33,546 nucleotides of DNA from Pseudomonadota bacterium (GTDB lineage Bacteria; Pseudomonadota; Alphaproteobacteria; Rhizobiales; Xanthobacteraceae): NCBI GenBank assembly GCA_023430245.1, contig JAEZBA010000159.1, forward strand, positions 1 to 33,546, read 5' to 3'. Shown here in pieces: positions 1 through 7,669 of this stretch. Positions within the stretch are counted from its first letter, which is position 1. Every line of letters begins with the position of its first letter. The notes under the pieces are model-generated. The model was not told where the DNA came from. It ran no database searches and saw only the letters and a program-made list of their open reading frames with translations. A program made the position numbers and the translations under genes.

Positions 1-264
1 GTCGCGGAGGCCGCCGTGATCGGCGTGCGCCATCCGAAATGGGATGAGCGGCCGCTGCTGATTGTTGTACCGAAGAAGGATATGAACGTCGAAAAGGACG
101 AATTGCTTGCTTTCATGCGGGGCAAGGTCGCCAATTGGTGGCTGCCCGACGACGTTGCTTTTGTCGACGAGATACCGCACACCGCCACCGGCAAGATCCT
201 GAAAACGGCATTGCGCGAACGCTTCAGGGATTACATCCTGCCAGGATCGGTGGCGGCGGAGTGA
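1..264 (+). CDS. Acyl-CoA synthetase (AMP-binding), C-terminal fragment
   Basis: This is the last 87 residues of an adenylate-forming acyl-CoA ligase; the rest lies before the window. Such enzymes activate a carboxylic acid to an acyl-adenylate and then a CoA thioester in the cytoplasm. The visible part is the mobile C-terminal AMP-binding_C domain. It holds the typical motif LPDDVAFVDEIPHTATGKILK, whose last lysine (TGKILK) is the A10 catalytic lysine of the family. The reading frame is open from base 1 without a start, so the gene is cut by the window edge and not truncated biologically. Its stop lies 3 nt before the next ATG, which suggests co-transcription. The substrate cannot be told from this fragment; medium-chain or methylthiopropionyl-type ligases have similar tails. 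Confidence 0.9.
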   Translation, partial: VAEAAVIGVRHPKWDERPLLIVVPKKDMNVEKDELLAFMRGKVANWWLPDDVAFVDEIPHTATGKILKTALRERFRDYILPGSVAAE

Positions 265-267
265 GCG

Positions 268-1533
268 ATGACACTGGCGGATGCGGGCACGGTTGCCGGG
301 GCGGCAAGCGGCGCAGCGCGCCCGATCCGTTTCATCGGACCGGAGAAGGATTACTGGCGGATCGTCGTGCGCGGTGCCATCCTGCTGATGGTCACGCTCG
401 GGCTGTACCGGTTCTGGCTTGCGACCGATATCCGCCGCTTCCTGTGGGCCAATACCGAGATCGAGGGTGAGTCGCTGGAATATTCGGGCACCGCGCTTGA
501 ATTGCTGCAAGGTTTCCTGTTCGCGATCGCGCTGATCCTGCCGATCTACACTGCCTTCACCATCACGGTGCTCGACCTCGGCGCGTTCGGTAATTTTCTA
601 TCCACCTCCGCGGTGCTGCTGCTCGCCTTCCTGAGCCAGTACGGCATCTACCTCGCCCGCCGCTACCGGCTGACCCGCACGGTGTTTCGCGGCCTGCGCT
701 TCCACCAGACCGGTAGCGCCATCCGCTATGCGATCTGCGCGGTGTGGTGGTGGGGCTGGACGGCGCTGACGCTCGGCTTCGCCTATCCGTTCACGCGCGC
801 GGCGCTGGAGCGCTTCAAGATGCGCCACACGTTTTACGGCGACCTGCAGGGCAGTTTCGTGGGCTCCGGCTGGCACCTGTTCATCCGCGGCTTCCTGATG
901 TGGCTCGCGGTTCTCATTCCGCTGCTGGCAACGGCCACCGCGCTGCTCTCGATCCAGTGGTCGGCGGTCATGGCGGCCTTGCGCGGCGGCGGCGACGTGA
1001 TCGGCCGGGCGGAAAAGGCAAGTCCCGGCTTTCTCGGCCAGTTCGGCTTCGCGATCGTGGCCTTGGCCGTCACCCTTTTGCTGGTGGCGCTGATATTGCC
1101 GGCCTTCCACGCCATGGTCATGCGCTGGTGGATCAACGGCATCCGCTTCGGCGAAATCGTCGCAACGTCTCATCTGCGCACGCGCGATGTGTATGTCGCC
1201 TATCTGCGCTTCATCGGCTTTCTCATCGCCTTCATCGTCGTGCTCCTGGTCGGGGTTTTCTTCGGACTGATCGTACTAGGAGCGTTTTTCGAGAGTGGCT
1301 CGATGCTGACCGAATTCGTCACAGTGGCGATGATGGTTGGTACCTACGTTGTGTTCATGCTGGGTCTGATCACGCTCTACAACGCGACGGTCACTCTTTC
1401 GGTCTGGCGGCTGACAGCCGGTTCGATCGAGTTGTCCGATACGCGGCCGATCGCTCAGGTGAAGGCGGCTGGCGATGCCAGTTCGCCGCTCGGCGAGGGC
1501 ATCGCCGACGTTCTCAATCTCGGTGGCATATGA
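268..1533 (+). CDS. DUF898 (YjgN-family) integral membrane protein
   Basis: This is a 421-residue polytopic membrane protein of the DUF898/YjgN family, whose molecular function is unknown. Its N-terminal motif (LGLYRFWLATDIRRFLWANTE, preceded by a predicted helix) and repeated 'YRFW/YPFTRAALERFKMRHTFYGD' elements are characteristic. Roughly seven to eight hydrophobic segments are visible, around residues 35-55, 85-130, 155-175, 205-230, 255-285 and 310-375. The C-terminal 45 residues are soluble. A GGAG at 258-261 sits 6 nt before the ATG. The stop overlaps the start of the M48 peptidase gene in an ATGA arrangement, so the two proteins are probably made together and may act on the same membrane process. 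Confidence 0.85.
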   Translation: MTLADAGTVAGAASGAARPIRFIGPEKDYWRIVVRGAILLMVTLGLYRFWLATDIRRFLWANTEIEGESLEYSGTALELLQGFLFAIALILPIYTAFTITVLDLGAFGNFLSTSAVLLLAFLSQYGIYLARRYRLTRTVFRGLRFHQTGSAIRYAICAVWWWGWTALTLGFAYPFTRAALERFKMRHTFYGDLQGSFVGSGWHLFIRGFLMWLAVLIPLLATATALLSIQWSAVMAALRGGGDVIGRAEKASPGFLGQFGFAIVALAVTLLLVALILPAFHAMVMRWWINGIRFGEIVATSHLRTRDVYVAYLRFIGFLIAFIVVLLVGVFFGLIVLGAFFESGSMLTEFVTVAMMVGTYVVFMLGLITLYNATVTLSVWRLTAGSIELSDTRPIAQVKAAGDASSPLGEGIADVLNLGGI

Positions 1534-2654
1534 CCGTGTCCGTCGCAGTGGGAATGACAAGCGCGGCGGTTTACTTCGACGGTGTCACCTCGGCCCGCCA
1601 TGACGTGACCATCGAACTGAACGAGCGGGCCGTGGTGATTTTCGACCGGGCCGGCGATCTGATCGACCAATGGCCTTATCCCCGGCTGAAACATTTGTCC
1701 GCCCCTGCGCATATCTTCCGCATTGCCTTGCGCAAATCCGAAAGACTTGCGCGGCTCGAAATTGCCAACCACGACATGGCCCATGCGATCGACCTCGCCT
1801 GCCCCGACATCGACCGCACCGGGGCCAGCGCGCGCAAGGACCGGCGGCAGGCGATCGTGCTCAGTTTCCTTGCGGCTGCATCTTTGTTTGCCGTCGCGGT
1901 TTACGGGCTCCCGGCGATCGCCGACCGGCTCGCGCCGCTGGTGCCGCAAGGCATCGAGCGGCGGCTGGGCAGCGCCGCCGATACCCAGGTGCGTGCGATG
2001 CTCGACAAGGGAACCGGCAACCGCCCCTTCGAATGCGGAAGCGCGGCTGCGGAACAGGCCGGACGCGACGCTTTCGAAAAGCTGATGACGCGGTTGCAGG
2101 CGGCCGCCGGACTGCGCCTCCCGCTCCATGCGGCAGTGATCCGGCGCAATGAGGCCAATGCCATCGCCCTGCCCGGCGGCCATATCTATGTGTTCAAGGG
2201 ACTGATCGACCAGGCCGAGACGGTGGACGAGGTCGCCGGCGTCATCGCCCATGAGCTCGGCCATGTGGCCAATCGCGACGGCACCCGCGCCATTCTTCAG
2301 GCCACCGGGCTGTCGCTGATTTTTGGTATCCTGCTTGGCGATTTCGTCGGCGGCGGCGCCGTGGTGCTGGCCAGCGAATCGCTGCTCAAATCGGCCTATT
2401 CGCGCGGCGCCGAAAGCCGGGCCGACGAATATGCCGTGCGCACCATTCAGGCCGCGGGCGGCGATCCGCGCGCGCTCGGCCGGTTCCTGGCCCGAATTGC
2501 AGGAAAAACCCGCTCAGGATCGATCTTTCTCGACCATCCGGCCACCCCCGATCGGGTGGCGCGCATCAATGCCATCGCCACGCCGCAAAGTGGTGGCGCA
2601 ACCCTGCTTGACGCGGCCGAGTGGAGAGCCTTGAAACGCATCTGCGCGGACTAA
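1530..2654 (+). CDS. M48-family zinc metallopeptidase, membrane anchored
   Basis: This 374-residue protein is a peptidase of the M48 (HtpX/Oma1/BepA-like) group. Zinc ligands are visible as HELGH at residues 241-245 and the third-ligand glutamate Glu295 in AESRADEYA. Downstream, the motif 'DHPATPDRVARI' near the C-terminus is common in these peptidases. Residues 1-85 form a small beta-rich domain seen before M48 domains in proteobacteria (I think DUF7092). A hydrophobic segment at about 110-133 should anchor the protein, with a second at about 262-285 inside the peptidase domain as in HtpX-like enzymes. The frame is open much further upstream, but that part lies over DUF898. The ATG overlapping the DUF898 stop is the sensible start. 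A role in envelope quality control is inferred from the family. Confidence 0.88.
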   Translation: MTVSVAVGMTSAAVYFDGVTSARHDVTIELNERAVVIFDRAGDLIDQWPYPRLKHLSAPAHIFRIALRKSERLARLEIANHDMAHAIDLACPDIDRTGASARKDRRQAIVLSFLAAASLFAVAVYGLPAIADRLAPLVPQGIERRLGSAADTQVRAMLDKGTGNRPFECGSAAAEQAGRDAFEKLMTRLQAAAGLRLPLHAAVIRRNEANAIALPGGHIYVFKGLIDQAETVDEVAGVIAHELGHVANRDGTRAILQATGLSLIFGILLGDFVGGGAVVLASESLLKSAYSRGAESRADEYAVRTIQAAGGDPRALGRFLARIAGKTRSGSIFLDHPATPDRVARINAIATPQSGGATLLDAAEWRALKRICAD

Positions 2655-2658
2655 CGCC

Positions 2659-2706
2659 AGCACGATCCTCGAAAAGCGGTCACCGGTTTTCGGATAGAAT
2701 CATGCT
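2659..2706. repeat. Rhizobial-type intergenic palindrome
   Basis: Between the M48 stop and the DUF1499 start lies an imperfect 48-nt inverted repeat. The left arm begins AGCACGATCC and continues CGAAAAGCGG. The right arm reads CCGGTTTTCGG and ends ATCATGCT. From memory it matches the palindrome family (AGCATGATC...CGAAAACCGG...) scattered between genes in Bradyrhizobium, Mesorhizobium and relatives. It could act as an mRNA hairpin or be a dispersed REP-like element. Its mismatches suggest an old copy. Confidence 0.6.
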
Positions 2707-2744
2707 GAATTGAGACCCCTCTCCGCGCAGGACACGGACATCCA

Positions 2745-3614
2745 ATGGCGCGCCGCCGGCTTCCCGACGAACCGAATTCCAAGCTTGCGGTCTGGTCGCG
2801 GCGTCTGGCGCTGTTTTCCGTGGTCGCGACCCTGATCGCCATCATCATTGTCCGCGCCGGCCTGCTCGAAGTGATGCCCGGCGTGGTGACCGTCGGCGGT
2901 GCGCTCGCCTTCGCCGCGCTTGCCATCCTGCTGGCGCTCGGTTCCTTCGTCACGATCTGGCGGCTCGGACTTGGCGGCCTTGGCTATGCCGTCACCGCAA
3001 TTTTCATCGGGGCGGCGCTTCTCGCCTATCCGGCCTATCTTGGCACCAAGGCCTACACGCTGCCGCCGATCTACGACATCACCACCGACGTTCTGGATCC
3101 TCCGGCCTTCGATGCCGTGCGCAGATTACGATCGCGTGCAACCAATCCGGCGCAATATGCCGGCCTCTATGCCGCCGAGCAGCAGCGCGAGGCCTATCCC
3201 GAGGTGACGCCGCTGGAATTGTCGGTGCCTGCGAAAACCGCCTATGACCAGGCGCTCGCCCTGGTGAACAAGCGGCGCTGGCTGGTGCTGGACGCCCGCG
3301 GACCGCAACCCAATCGCCGCGACGGCCGGATCGAGGCGGTGGCGCGAACCCCGATCATGGGCTTTCGCGACGACATCGTGATCCGCGTGCGCGGCGTCGA
3401 CGAAAGCTCGCGCGTGGATATGCGATCGTCATCGCGTTACGGCTTCCCCGATCTGGGCAGCAACGCCTCACGGATTCGCGCTTTTCTCAACACCCTCGAA
3501 CAGAATGTCGACGCCGAGCTCGAGCGCGAGGAGCGCCGCCGCCCCGCGCCCAAGGAGAAAGCGCCGGCGCCGGCGCCCAAATCCAAACAGGGCACGCCTC
3601 AGGCCAAGCGATAA
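2745..3614 (+). CDS. DUF1499 domain membrane protein
   Basis: This 289-residue protein begins with three hydrophobic segments (about residues 20-40, 45-70 and 73-98). A soluble DUF1499 domain (about 115-250) follows, recognisable from EAVARTPIMGFRDDIVIRV and VDMRSSSRYGFPDLGSNASR. The family has no established biochemical function; members are often membrane-linked or lipoprotein-like. The last 35 residues are a lysine-, alanine- and proline-rich tail (KEKAPAPAPKSKQ), probably disordered. The gene stands alone on the plus strand, 90 nt after the M48 gene across the palindrome. Its end overlaps the end of the convergent metallo-hydrolase gene by 16 nt. Confidence 0.82.
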   Translation: MARRRLPDEPNSKLAVWSRRLALFSVVATLIAIIIVRAGLLEVMPGVVTVGGALAFAALAILLALGSFVTIWRLGLGGLGYAVTAIFIGAALLAYPAYLGTKAYTLPPIYDITTDVLDPPAFDAVRRLRSRATNPAQYAGLYAAEQQREAYPEVTPLELSVPAKTAYDQALALVNKRRWLVLDARGPQPNRRDGRIEAVARTPIMGFRDDIVIRVRGVDESSRVDMRSSSRYGFPDLGSNASRIRAFLNTLEQNVDAELEREERRRPAPKEKAPAPAPKSKQGTPQAKR

Positions 3615-4510
3615 TGCCCCGCGATCGAGGGCACGCCCTCGGTCACGACTTTGCCGCGCGCGACCAGGTCTTCCAGATGCGCCAGTACCGATAGGCCGGC
3701 AGCGCCGATCAACCGCGGATCAATCCCGATATAGATCGCACGCACCAGGGTCGGAATATCGGCCGCCCCCTTCGCGAGCCGGTGCAGGATCGATTCCTCG
3801 CGCCCGAGCCGGTGGCGGATATAGCTCTGAACGAAGCGCGGTGCGTCACGAATGATGTTGCCGTGGCCCGGAAAATAGATCGTCTCCGGCCGCTTCGCGA
3901 TCTTGGTGAGCGAATTCATGTAGTCGCTCATGGCGCCGTCCGGCGGCGCAACGATCGAGGTCGACCAGCCCATGACATGGTCGCCGGAAAACAGCGCGTT
4001 GGTTTCCTTGAGCGCATAAGCCATGTGATTGGCGCAATGGCCGGGCGTCGTGATCGCCTCCAGCGTCCAACCCGCGCCTTCGATCACGTCGCCGTCGGAG
4101 AGTTTGCAATCGGGGCGGAAATCTGTATCACCGGCAGCGTCGAGCGGGTTGATTTCACCGATATGCAGCGGGCGCGAGACGCGATGCGGCCCCTCTCCGA
4201 AGGTTGGCGCGCCGGTCTTGGCCTTCAGCGCCGCTGCCGCCGGCGAATGGTCGCGATGGGTATGTGTCAGCACAATATGGCTAACGGTTTCTCCTCGTAG
4301 CGCATCGAGCAACACGCCGACATGGCGGTCGTCGTCCGGACCGGGATCGATGACCGCAACCTTACCGCGTCCGACGATGTAGGTGACCGTACCCTTGAAG
4401 GTGAAGGGGCCGGCATTGCCCACGCAGACGGCTCGTACCAGAGGCGCAATCTCCTTCACGATGCCGGTTTCGAGGTCGAAGCTCTTGTCGAAGGGAATAT
4501 CGTCGGACAT
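3599..4510 (-). CDS. MBL-fold metallo-hydrolase (LACTB2/glyoxalase II-like)
   Basis: This 303-residue protein has a full metallo-beta-lactamase core: His83-x-His85-x-Asp87-His88 (LTHTHRDH), His158 (TTPGHCANH), Asp177 (FSGDH) and His216 (FPGHG). The N-terminal half resembles LACTB2-like hydrolases, and a C-terminal winged helix-like part (about 225-300, LVRAIYIGIDPRLIGAAGLSV) is typical of them. It should bind two metal ions, but the substrate (thioester, lactone or RNA) cannot be read from sequence. The frame is open another 38 codons upstream, but those residues are not conserved-looking. MSDDIPFDKSFDLETGIV is the usual start for such proteins, so the ATG at 4510 is chosen. The gene converges on DUF1499 and diverges from DUF2336. 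Confidence 0.88.
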   Translation of the reverse strand: MSDDIPFDKSFDLETGIVKEIAPLVRAVCVGNAGPFTFKGTVTYIVGRGKVAVIDPGPDDDRHVGVLLDALRGETVSHIVLTHTHRDHSPAAAALKAKTGAPTFGEGPHRVSRPLHIGEINPLDAAGDTDFRPDCKLSDGDVIEGAGWTLEAITTPGHCANHMAYALKETNALFSGDHVMGWSTSIVAPPDGAMSDYMNSLTKIAKRPETIYFPGHGNIIRDAPRFVQSYIRHRLGREESILHRLAKGAADIPTLVRAIYIGIDPRLIGAAGLSVLAHLEDLVARGKVVTEGVPSIAGHYRLA

Positions 4511-4543
4511 GGATTTTGAACACGCGCTTCGTGTGGATTTCCG

Positions 4544-4560
4544 GGCAGATTGCATCTGCC
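4544..4560. promoter_or_regulatory. Small perfect inverted repeat upstream of the MBL gene
   Basis: GGCAGAT-TGC-ATCTGCC forms a 7-bp perfect stem with a 3-nt loop, 34 nt before the MBL start codon. A second inverted repeat, AAGCAT-7 nt-ATGCTT, lies at 4627-4645 in the same 193-nt divergent spacer before DUF2336. Either could be an operator or a 5' UTR hairpin. No clear sigma-70 boxes were found. Confidence 0.3.
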
Positions 4561-4703
4561 GCGCGACTGCATCGCCTTTGCCGAAAATTTTAATCACACA
4601 CAATGCAATCGGGGCAAAAACCATTCAAGCATTGCGCGTATGCTTATGACAGATAAGCCGCAGACCGCCGGAAACCTGCCCCTCGCAAGCAAAACGGAAT
4701 GTC

Positions 4704-5867
4704 ATGTCCGAAACCCCCTCTCTCATTCAGGATCTCGAACGAGCGATCTCAACGGGTTCGCCCGCGATGCGGCTCGATGCCCTCACGCGCATGACCGACC
4801 TGTTCCTGGCTGGATCTGGCCGCCACACGGACGAGCAACTCGCGCTGTTCGACGATATCCTGATGGTTTTGATCGACACGATCGAGGTCAACGCCAAGGC
4901 TCAGTTGTCCCGCCGCCTGTCCGGGCGGCCCGACGCGCCGCAGAAGGTGGTGCGCACACTCGCTTTCGACGATTCGATCGCGGTCGCCGCCCCGATGCTG
5001 ATGCGCTCGCAGCAACTGACGGAAACCGATCTGATCGAGAATGCAAGCACCAAGAGCCAGGGGCACCTTCAGGCGATCACCCAGCGTGAAAGCCTCAGCG
5101 AGCCGGTGACGGACGTTCTGATCGAGCGCGGCAACAGCCGCGTCATCCAGTTGGTCGCGCGCAATGCCGGCGCGCGCTTCTCAGACAGCGGCTTTGGCAA
5201 ACTCGTCAGCAAGGCCGCGCATGACGAGGGTCTTGCCCGCTATGTCGGCTGTCGCCGCGATATTCCGCGGCATCATTTTGTGAAGCTGCTGGACAGCGCT
5301 TCGGCCGAAGTGCGGGCGCGGCTCATCGAAGCTAATCCGCAACTCGCCGATGTGATCGATGCGACCATCGCCGATGTGTCGTCGAGCATCGGCGATAACG
5401 TGCGCAGCACTTCTCGCGATCACGCCCGCGCCGTCGCGCGCATCAAGCGCCTGCATCGTACCGGACAATTCAGCGAAGCCGATCTGCACGCCTATGCGAA
5501 TGCCGATGACTTCGAGCGCGCAACGGTTGCGCTGGCGTCTCTCGGCGACTTCGAGATCGAGCTTGTTGAACGGGCGCTGCTGGACCGCTCGACCGACCTG
5601 ATCCTGATCCTGGCGCGCGCCGCGAAATGTTGCCGCGCTACGGCCCGCGCCATCCTGATGATGCCATCGTCCGATCGCAGGCTTTCGCCGATGGATCTGA
5701 GCGACGCGCTCTCTCAATTCGACCGGCTGCAACTCGCCACCGCGCGCTCTGCGCTCGAATTCTATCGCCTTCGCCGTAAGGCGGAGGACAAGCCGCATGT
5801 GCCGACCAATCTGGCGCTCGAATGGTATGTGCAGGCGATGCCGGCACGGCCGGGCCAGACCGGTTGA
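4704..5867 (+). CDS. DUF2336 domain protein
   Basis: This 387-residue soluble protein belongs to the DUF2336 family, which is common and nearly restricted to Alphaproteobacteria. It is largely helical with repeat-like helices. Typical stretches include MRLDALTRMTDLFLAGSGRHT near residues 24-44, 'LFDDILMVLIDTIEVNAKAQLSRRL' near 49-73 and AITQRESLSEPVTDVLIERG near 124-143. No catalytic motif, signal peptide or membrane segment is visible. HEAT-like repeat folding is an inference from the regular helix pattern, and the function is unknown. It is monocistronic, 193 nt from the divergent MBL gene and convergent with the dehydratase gene. The ribosome binding site is weak (ACGGAA about 6 nt before the ATG). 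Confidence 0.85.
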   Translation: MSETPSLIQDLERAISTGSPAMRLDALTRMTDLFLAGSGRHTDEQLALFDDILMVLIDTIEVNAKAQLSRRLSGRPDAPQKVVRTLAFDDSIAVAAPMLMRSQQLTETDLIENASTKSQGHLQAITQRESLSEPVTDVLIERGNSRVIQLVARNAGARFSDSGFGKLVSKAAHDEGLARYVGCRRDIPRHHFVKLLDSASAEVRARLIEANPQLADVIDATIADVSSSIGDNVRSTSRDHARAVARIKRLHRTGQFSEADLHAYANADDFERATVALASLGDFEIELVERALLDRSTDLILILARAAKCCRATARAILMMPSSDRRLSPMDLSDALSQFDRLQLATARSALEFYRLRRKAEDKPHVPTNLALEWYVQAMPARPGQTG

Positions 5868-5878
5868 CGCTCGATCTG

Positions 5879-5924
5879 TCTATGCGGCGGAGCGTACAGC
5901 AATCAGCTTTGCGCCGCAGATAGA
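5879..5924. terminator. Possible bidirectional hairpin between convergent genes
   Basis: In the 57-nt gap between the ends of DUF2336 and the dehydratase, TCTATGCGGCG (5879-5889) pairs with CGCCGCAGATAGA (5912-5924) apart from a 2-nt bulge, around a 22-nt loop. The position fits a shared transcription stop, but there is no clear T-tract on either side. Confidence 0.35.
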
Positions 5925-7649
5925 TCAGTGGATCTCCGGCTCCGGGGTCTTTTCGCCTGCGAGCAGAAAGTCGAAATCGCAGCCCTGATCGGCCTGACCG
6001 ATATGCTGCGCGAACATCGCGCCATAACCGCGTGTGTAATGCGGCTTCGGCGGTGTCCATGCGCTCTTCCGCCGAGCCAGCTCCTCGTCGCTGACATGCA
6101 GGTGGATGCGGCGGTTCTTGACGTCGACCTCGATCTCGTCGCCGGTCTGCACGAAGGCGAGCGGCCCGCCGACGAAGCTTTCCGGCGCGACATGGAGAAT
6201 GCAGGCGCCGTAGCTGGTACCACTCATGCGCGCATCCGAAATCCGCAGCATGTCGCGCACGCCCTGCTTCACCAGCTTTTTCGGAATCGGCAGCATGCCC
6301 CATTCCGGCATGCCCGGGCCGCCCTTCGGACCCGCATGCTTGAGCACCAGAATATGATCGGCGGTGACTTCGAGATCGTCGCGCTCGATCTCGCGCATCA
6401 TGTGGTTGTAGTCCTCGAATGCGATCACCTTGCCGCGATGCTGCGTAAGACGCTGGTCCGCCGCCGACGGCTTCATAACGCAGCCATTCGGCGCAAGATT
6501 GCCGGTCAGCACCGCGGTGGCGCCGCCCTCATAGATCGGATCGGACAGCGGATGGATCACCTCCGGCAGATGCACTTTTGCTCCGGCGATATTCTCGCCG
6601 AGGGTTCTGCCGGTCACCGTGATGCAGGACAGATCGAGCAGGTCGCGCAACTCCGCCATCAGCGCGCGCAGGCCGCCGGCATAATAGAAATCCTCCATCA
6701 GGTATTGGCCGGACGGCGTGATATTGGCGATCACCGGCACTTCGCGCGAAATCGTGTCAAACCGGTCCATGTCGAGCGCGATGCCGGCACGCCGCGCCAT
6801 CGCCACCACATGTACGATGGCGTTGGTCGAGCCGCCGAGCGCCATATGCACCTTGATCGCGTTGTCGAAGGCCGCTGGCGACAGGATCTTCGCAGGCGTC
6901 AGGTCTTCCCACACCATTTCGGTGATGCGCCGCCCTACTGCCGAACACATCCGTGGATGACTGGAATCCGCAGCCGGGATCGACGAGGCGCCGGGCAATG
7001 CGAGCCCCATCGCTTCGGCGATCGACATCATGGTGGCGGCCGTGCCCATCACCATGCAGGTGCCGAACGAGCGCGCGATGCCGCCCTCGATCTCGTTCCA
7101 GTCGTCGTCGGTGATGTTGCCGGCGCGCTTCTCGTCCCAGTATTTCCACACATCGGAACCCGAGCCGAGCTTCTGGCCGCGCCAGTTGCCCCGCAGCATC
7201 GGACCGGCGGGCACGTAGATCGACGGAATGCCCATCGAGATCGCGCCCATGATCAGCGCCGGCGTGGTCTTGTCACAGCCGCCCATCAGCACCGCACCGT
7301 CGATCGGGTGCGAGCGCAGCAATTCCTCGGTCTCCATCGCGAGGAAATTGCGATAGAGCATCGTGGTCGGCTTGATGAACGGTTCGGACAGCGACATCGC
7401 CGGAAGTTCGACCGGAAAGCCGCCCGCCTCCCAGACACCGCGCTTCACGTCATCCGCGCGCGACCGCAGATGCGCGTGACAGGCGTTCAGATCGCTCCAG
7501 GTATTGATGATGCCGATGACCGGCTTGCCCTCCCAGTCGGCCTTGTCGTAGCCGAATTGCCGCAACCGCGAGCGATGACCGAACGAACGCAAATCGCTAA
7601 AGCCGAGCCAGCGATGGCTGCGGAGATCTTCAGGCCGCTTCTTGCTCAT
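5925..7649 (-). CDS. IlvD/Edd-family dehydratase, L-arabinonate dehydratase-like
   Basis: This 574-residue enzyme belongs to the IlvD/Edd family of Fe-S dehydratases, which turn a 2,3-dihydroxy (sugar) acid into a 2-keto-3-deoxy acid. Cluster ligands are visible at Cys57 (LNACHAH), Cys125 (MGGCDKTTPA) and Cys198 (FGTCMVMGTA). That is the spacing of the L-arabinonate and D-xylonate dehydratase branch, which carries a [2Fe-2S] cluster. The C-terminal DARMSGTSYG motif holds the serine thought to act as base. The length also fits the sugar-acid branch (about 575-590) better than biosynthetic IlvD. It is the last gene of the TAXI-TRAP operon, 20 nt after the permease stop. This suggests it acts on the imported acid, although the exact sugar acid is not provable here. 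Confidence 0.88.
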   Translation of the reverse strand: MSKKRPEDLRSHRWLGFSDLRSFGHRSRLRQFGYDKADWEGKPVIGIINTWSDLNACHAHLRSRADDVKRGVWEAGGFPVELPAMSLSEPFIKPTTMLYRNFLAMETEELLRSHPIDGAVLMGGCDKTTPALIMGAISMGIPSIYVPAGPMLRGNWRGQKLGSGSDVWKYWDEKRAGNITDDDWNEIEGGIARSFGTCMVMGTAATMMSIAEAMGLALPGASSIPAADSSHPRMCSAVGRRITEMVWEDLTPAKILSPAAFDNAIKVHMALGGSTNAIVHVVAMARRAGIALDMDRFDTISREVPVIANITPSGQYLMEDFYYAGGLRALMAELRDLLDLSCITVTGRTLGENIAGAKVHLPEVIHPLSDPIYEGGATAVLTGNLAPNGCVMKPSAADQRLTQHRGKVIAFEDYNHMMREIERDDLEVTADHILVLKHAGPKGGPGMPEWGMLPIPKKLVKQGVRDMLRISDARMSGTSYGACILHVAPESFVGGPLAFVQTGDEIEVDVKNRRIHLHVSDEELARRKSAWTPPKPHYTRGYGAMFAQHIGQADQGCDFDFLLAGEKTPEPEIH

Positions 7650-7669
7650 GTGTTACGGTGACTTGTCAT

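Noticed and set aside
744..1529. An N-terminal extension of the M48 peptidase by 262 residues
   Set aside because: The frame is open only because of high GC; it lies on top of DUF898, and the ATG at 1530 overlaps the DUF898 stop in the usual coupled manner.
5928..7661. A 577-codon open frame on the plus strand across the dehydratase gene
   Set aside because: It is the antisense of a clearly conserved enzyme; its translation is rich in Arg and His with no domain or ribosome site, as expected of a GC-rich shadow frame.
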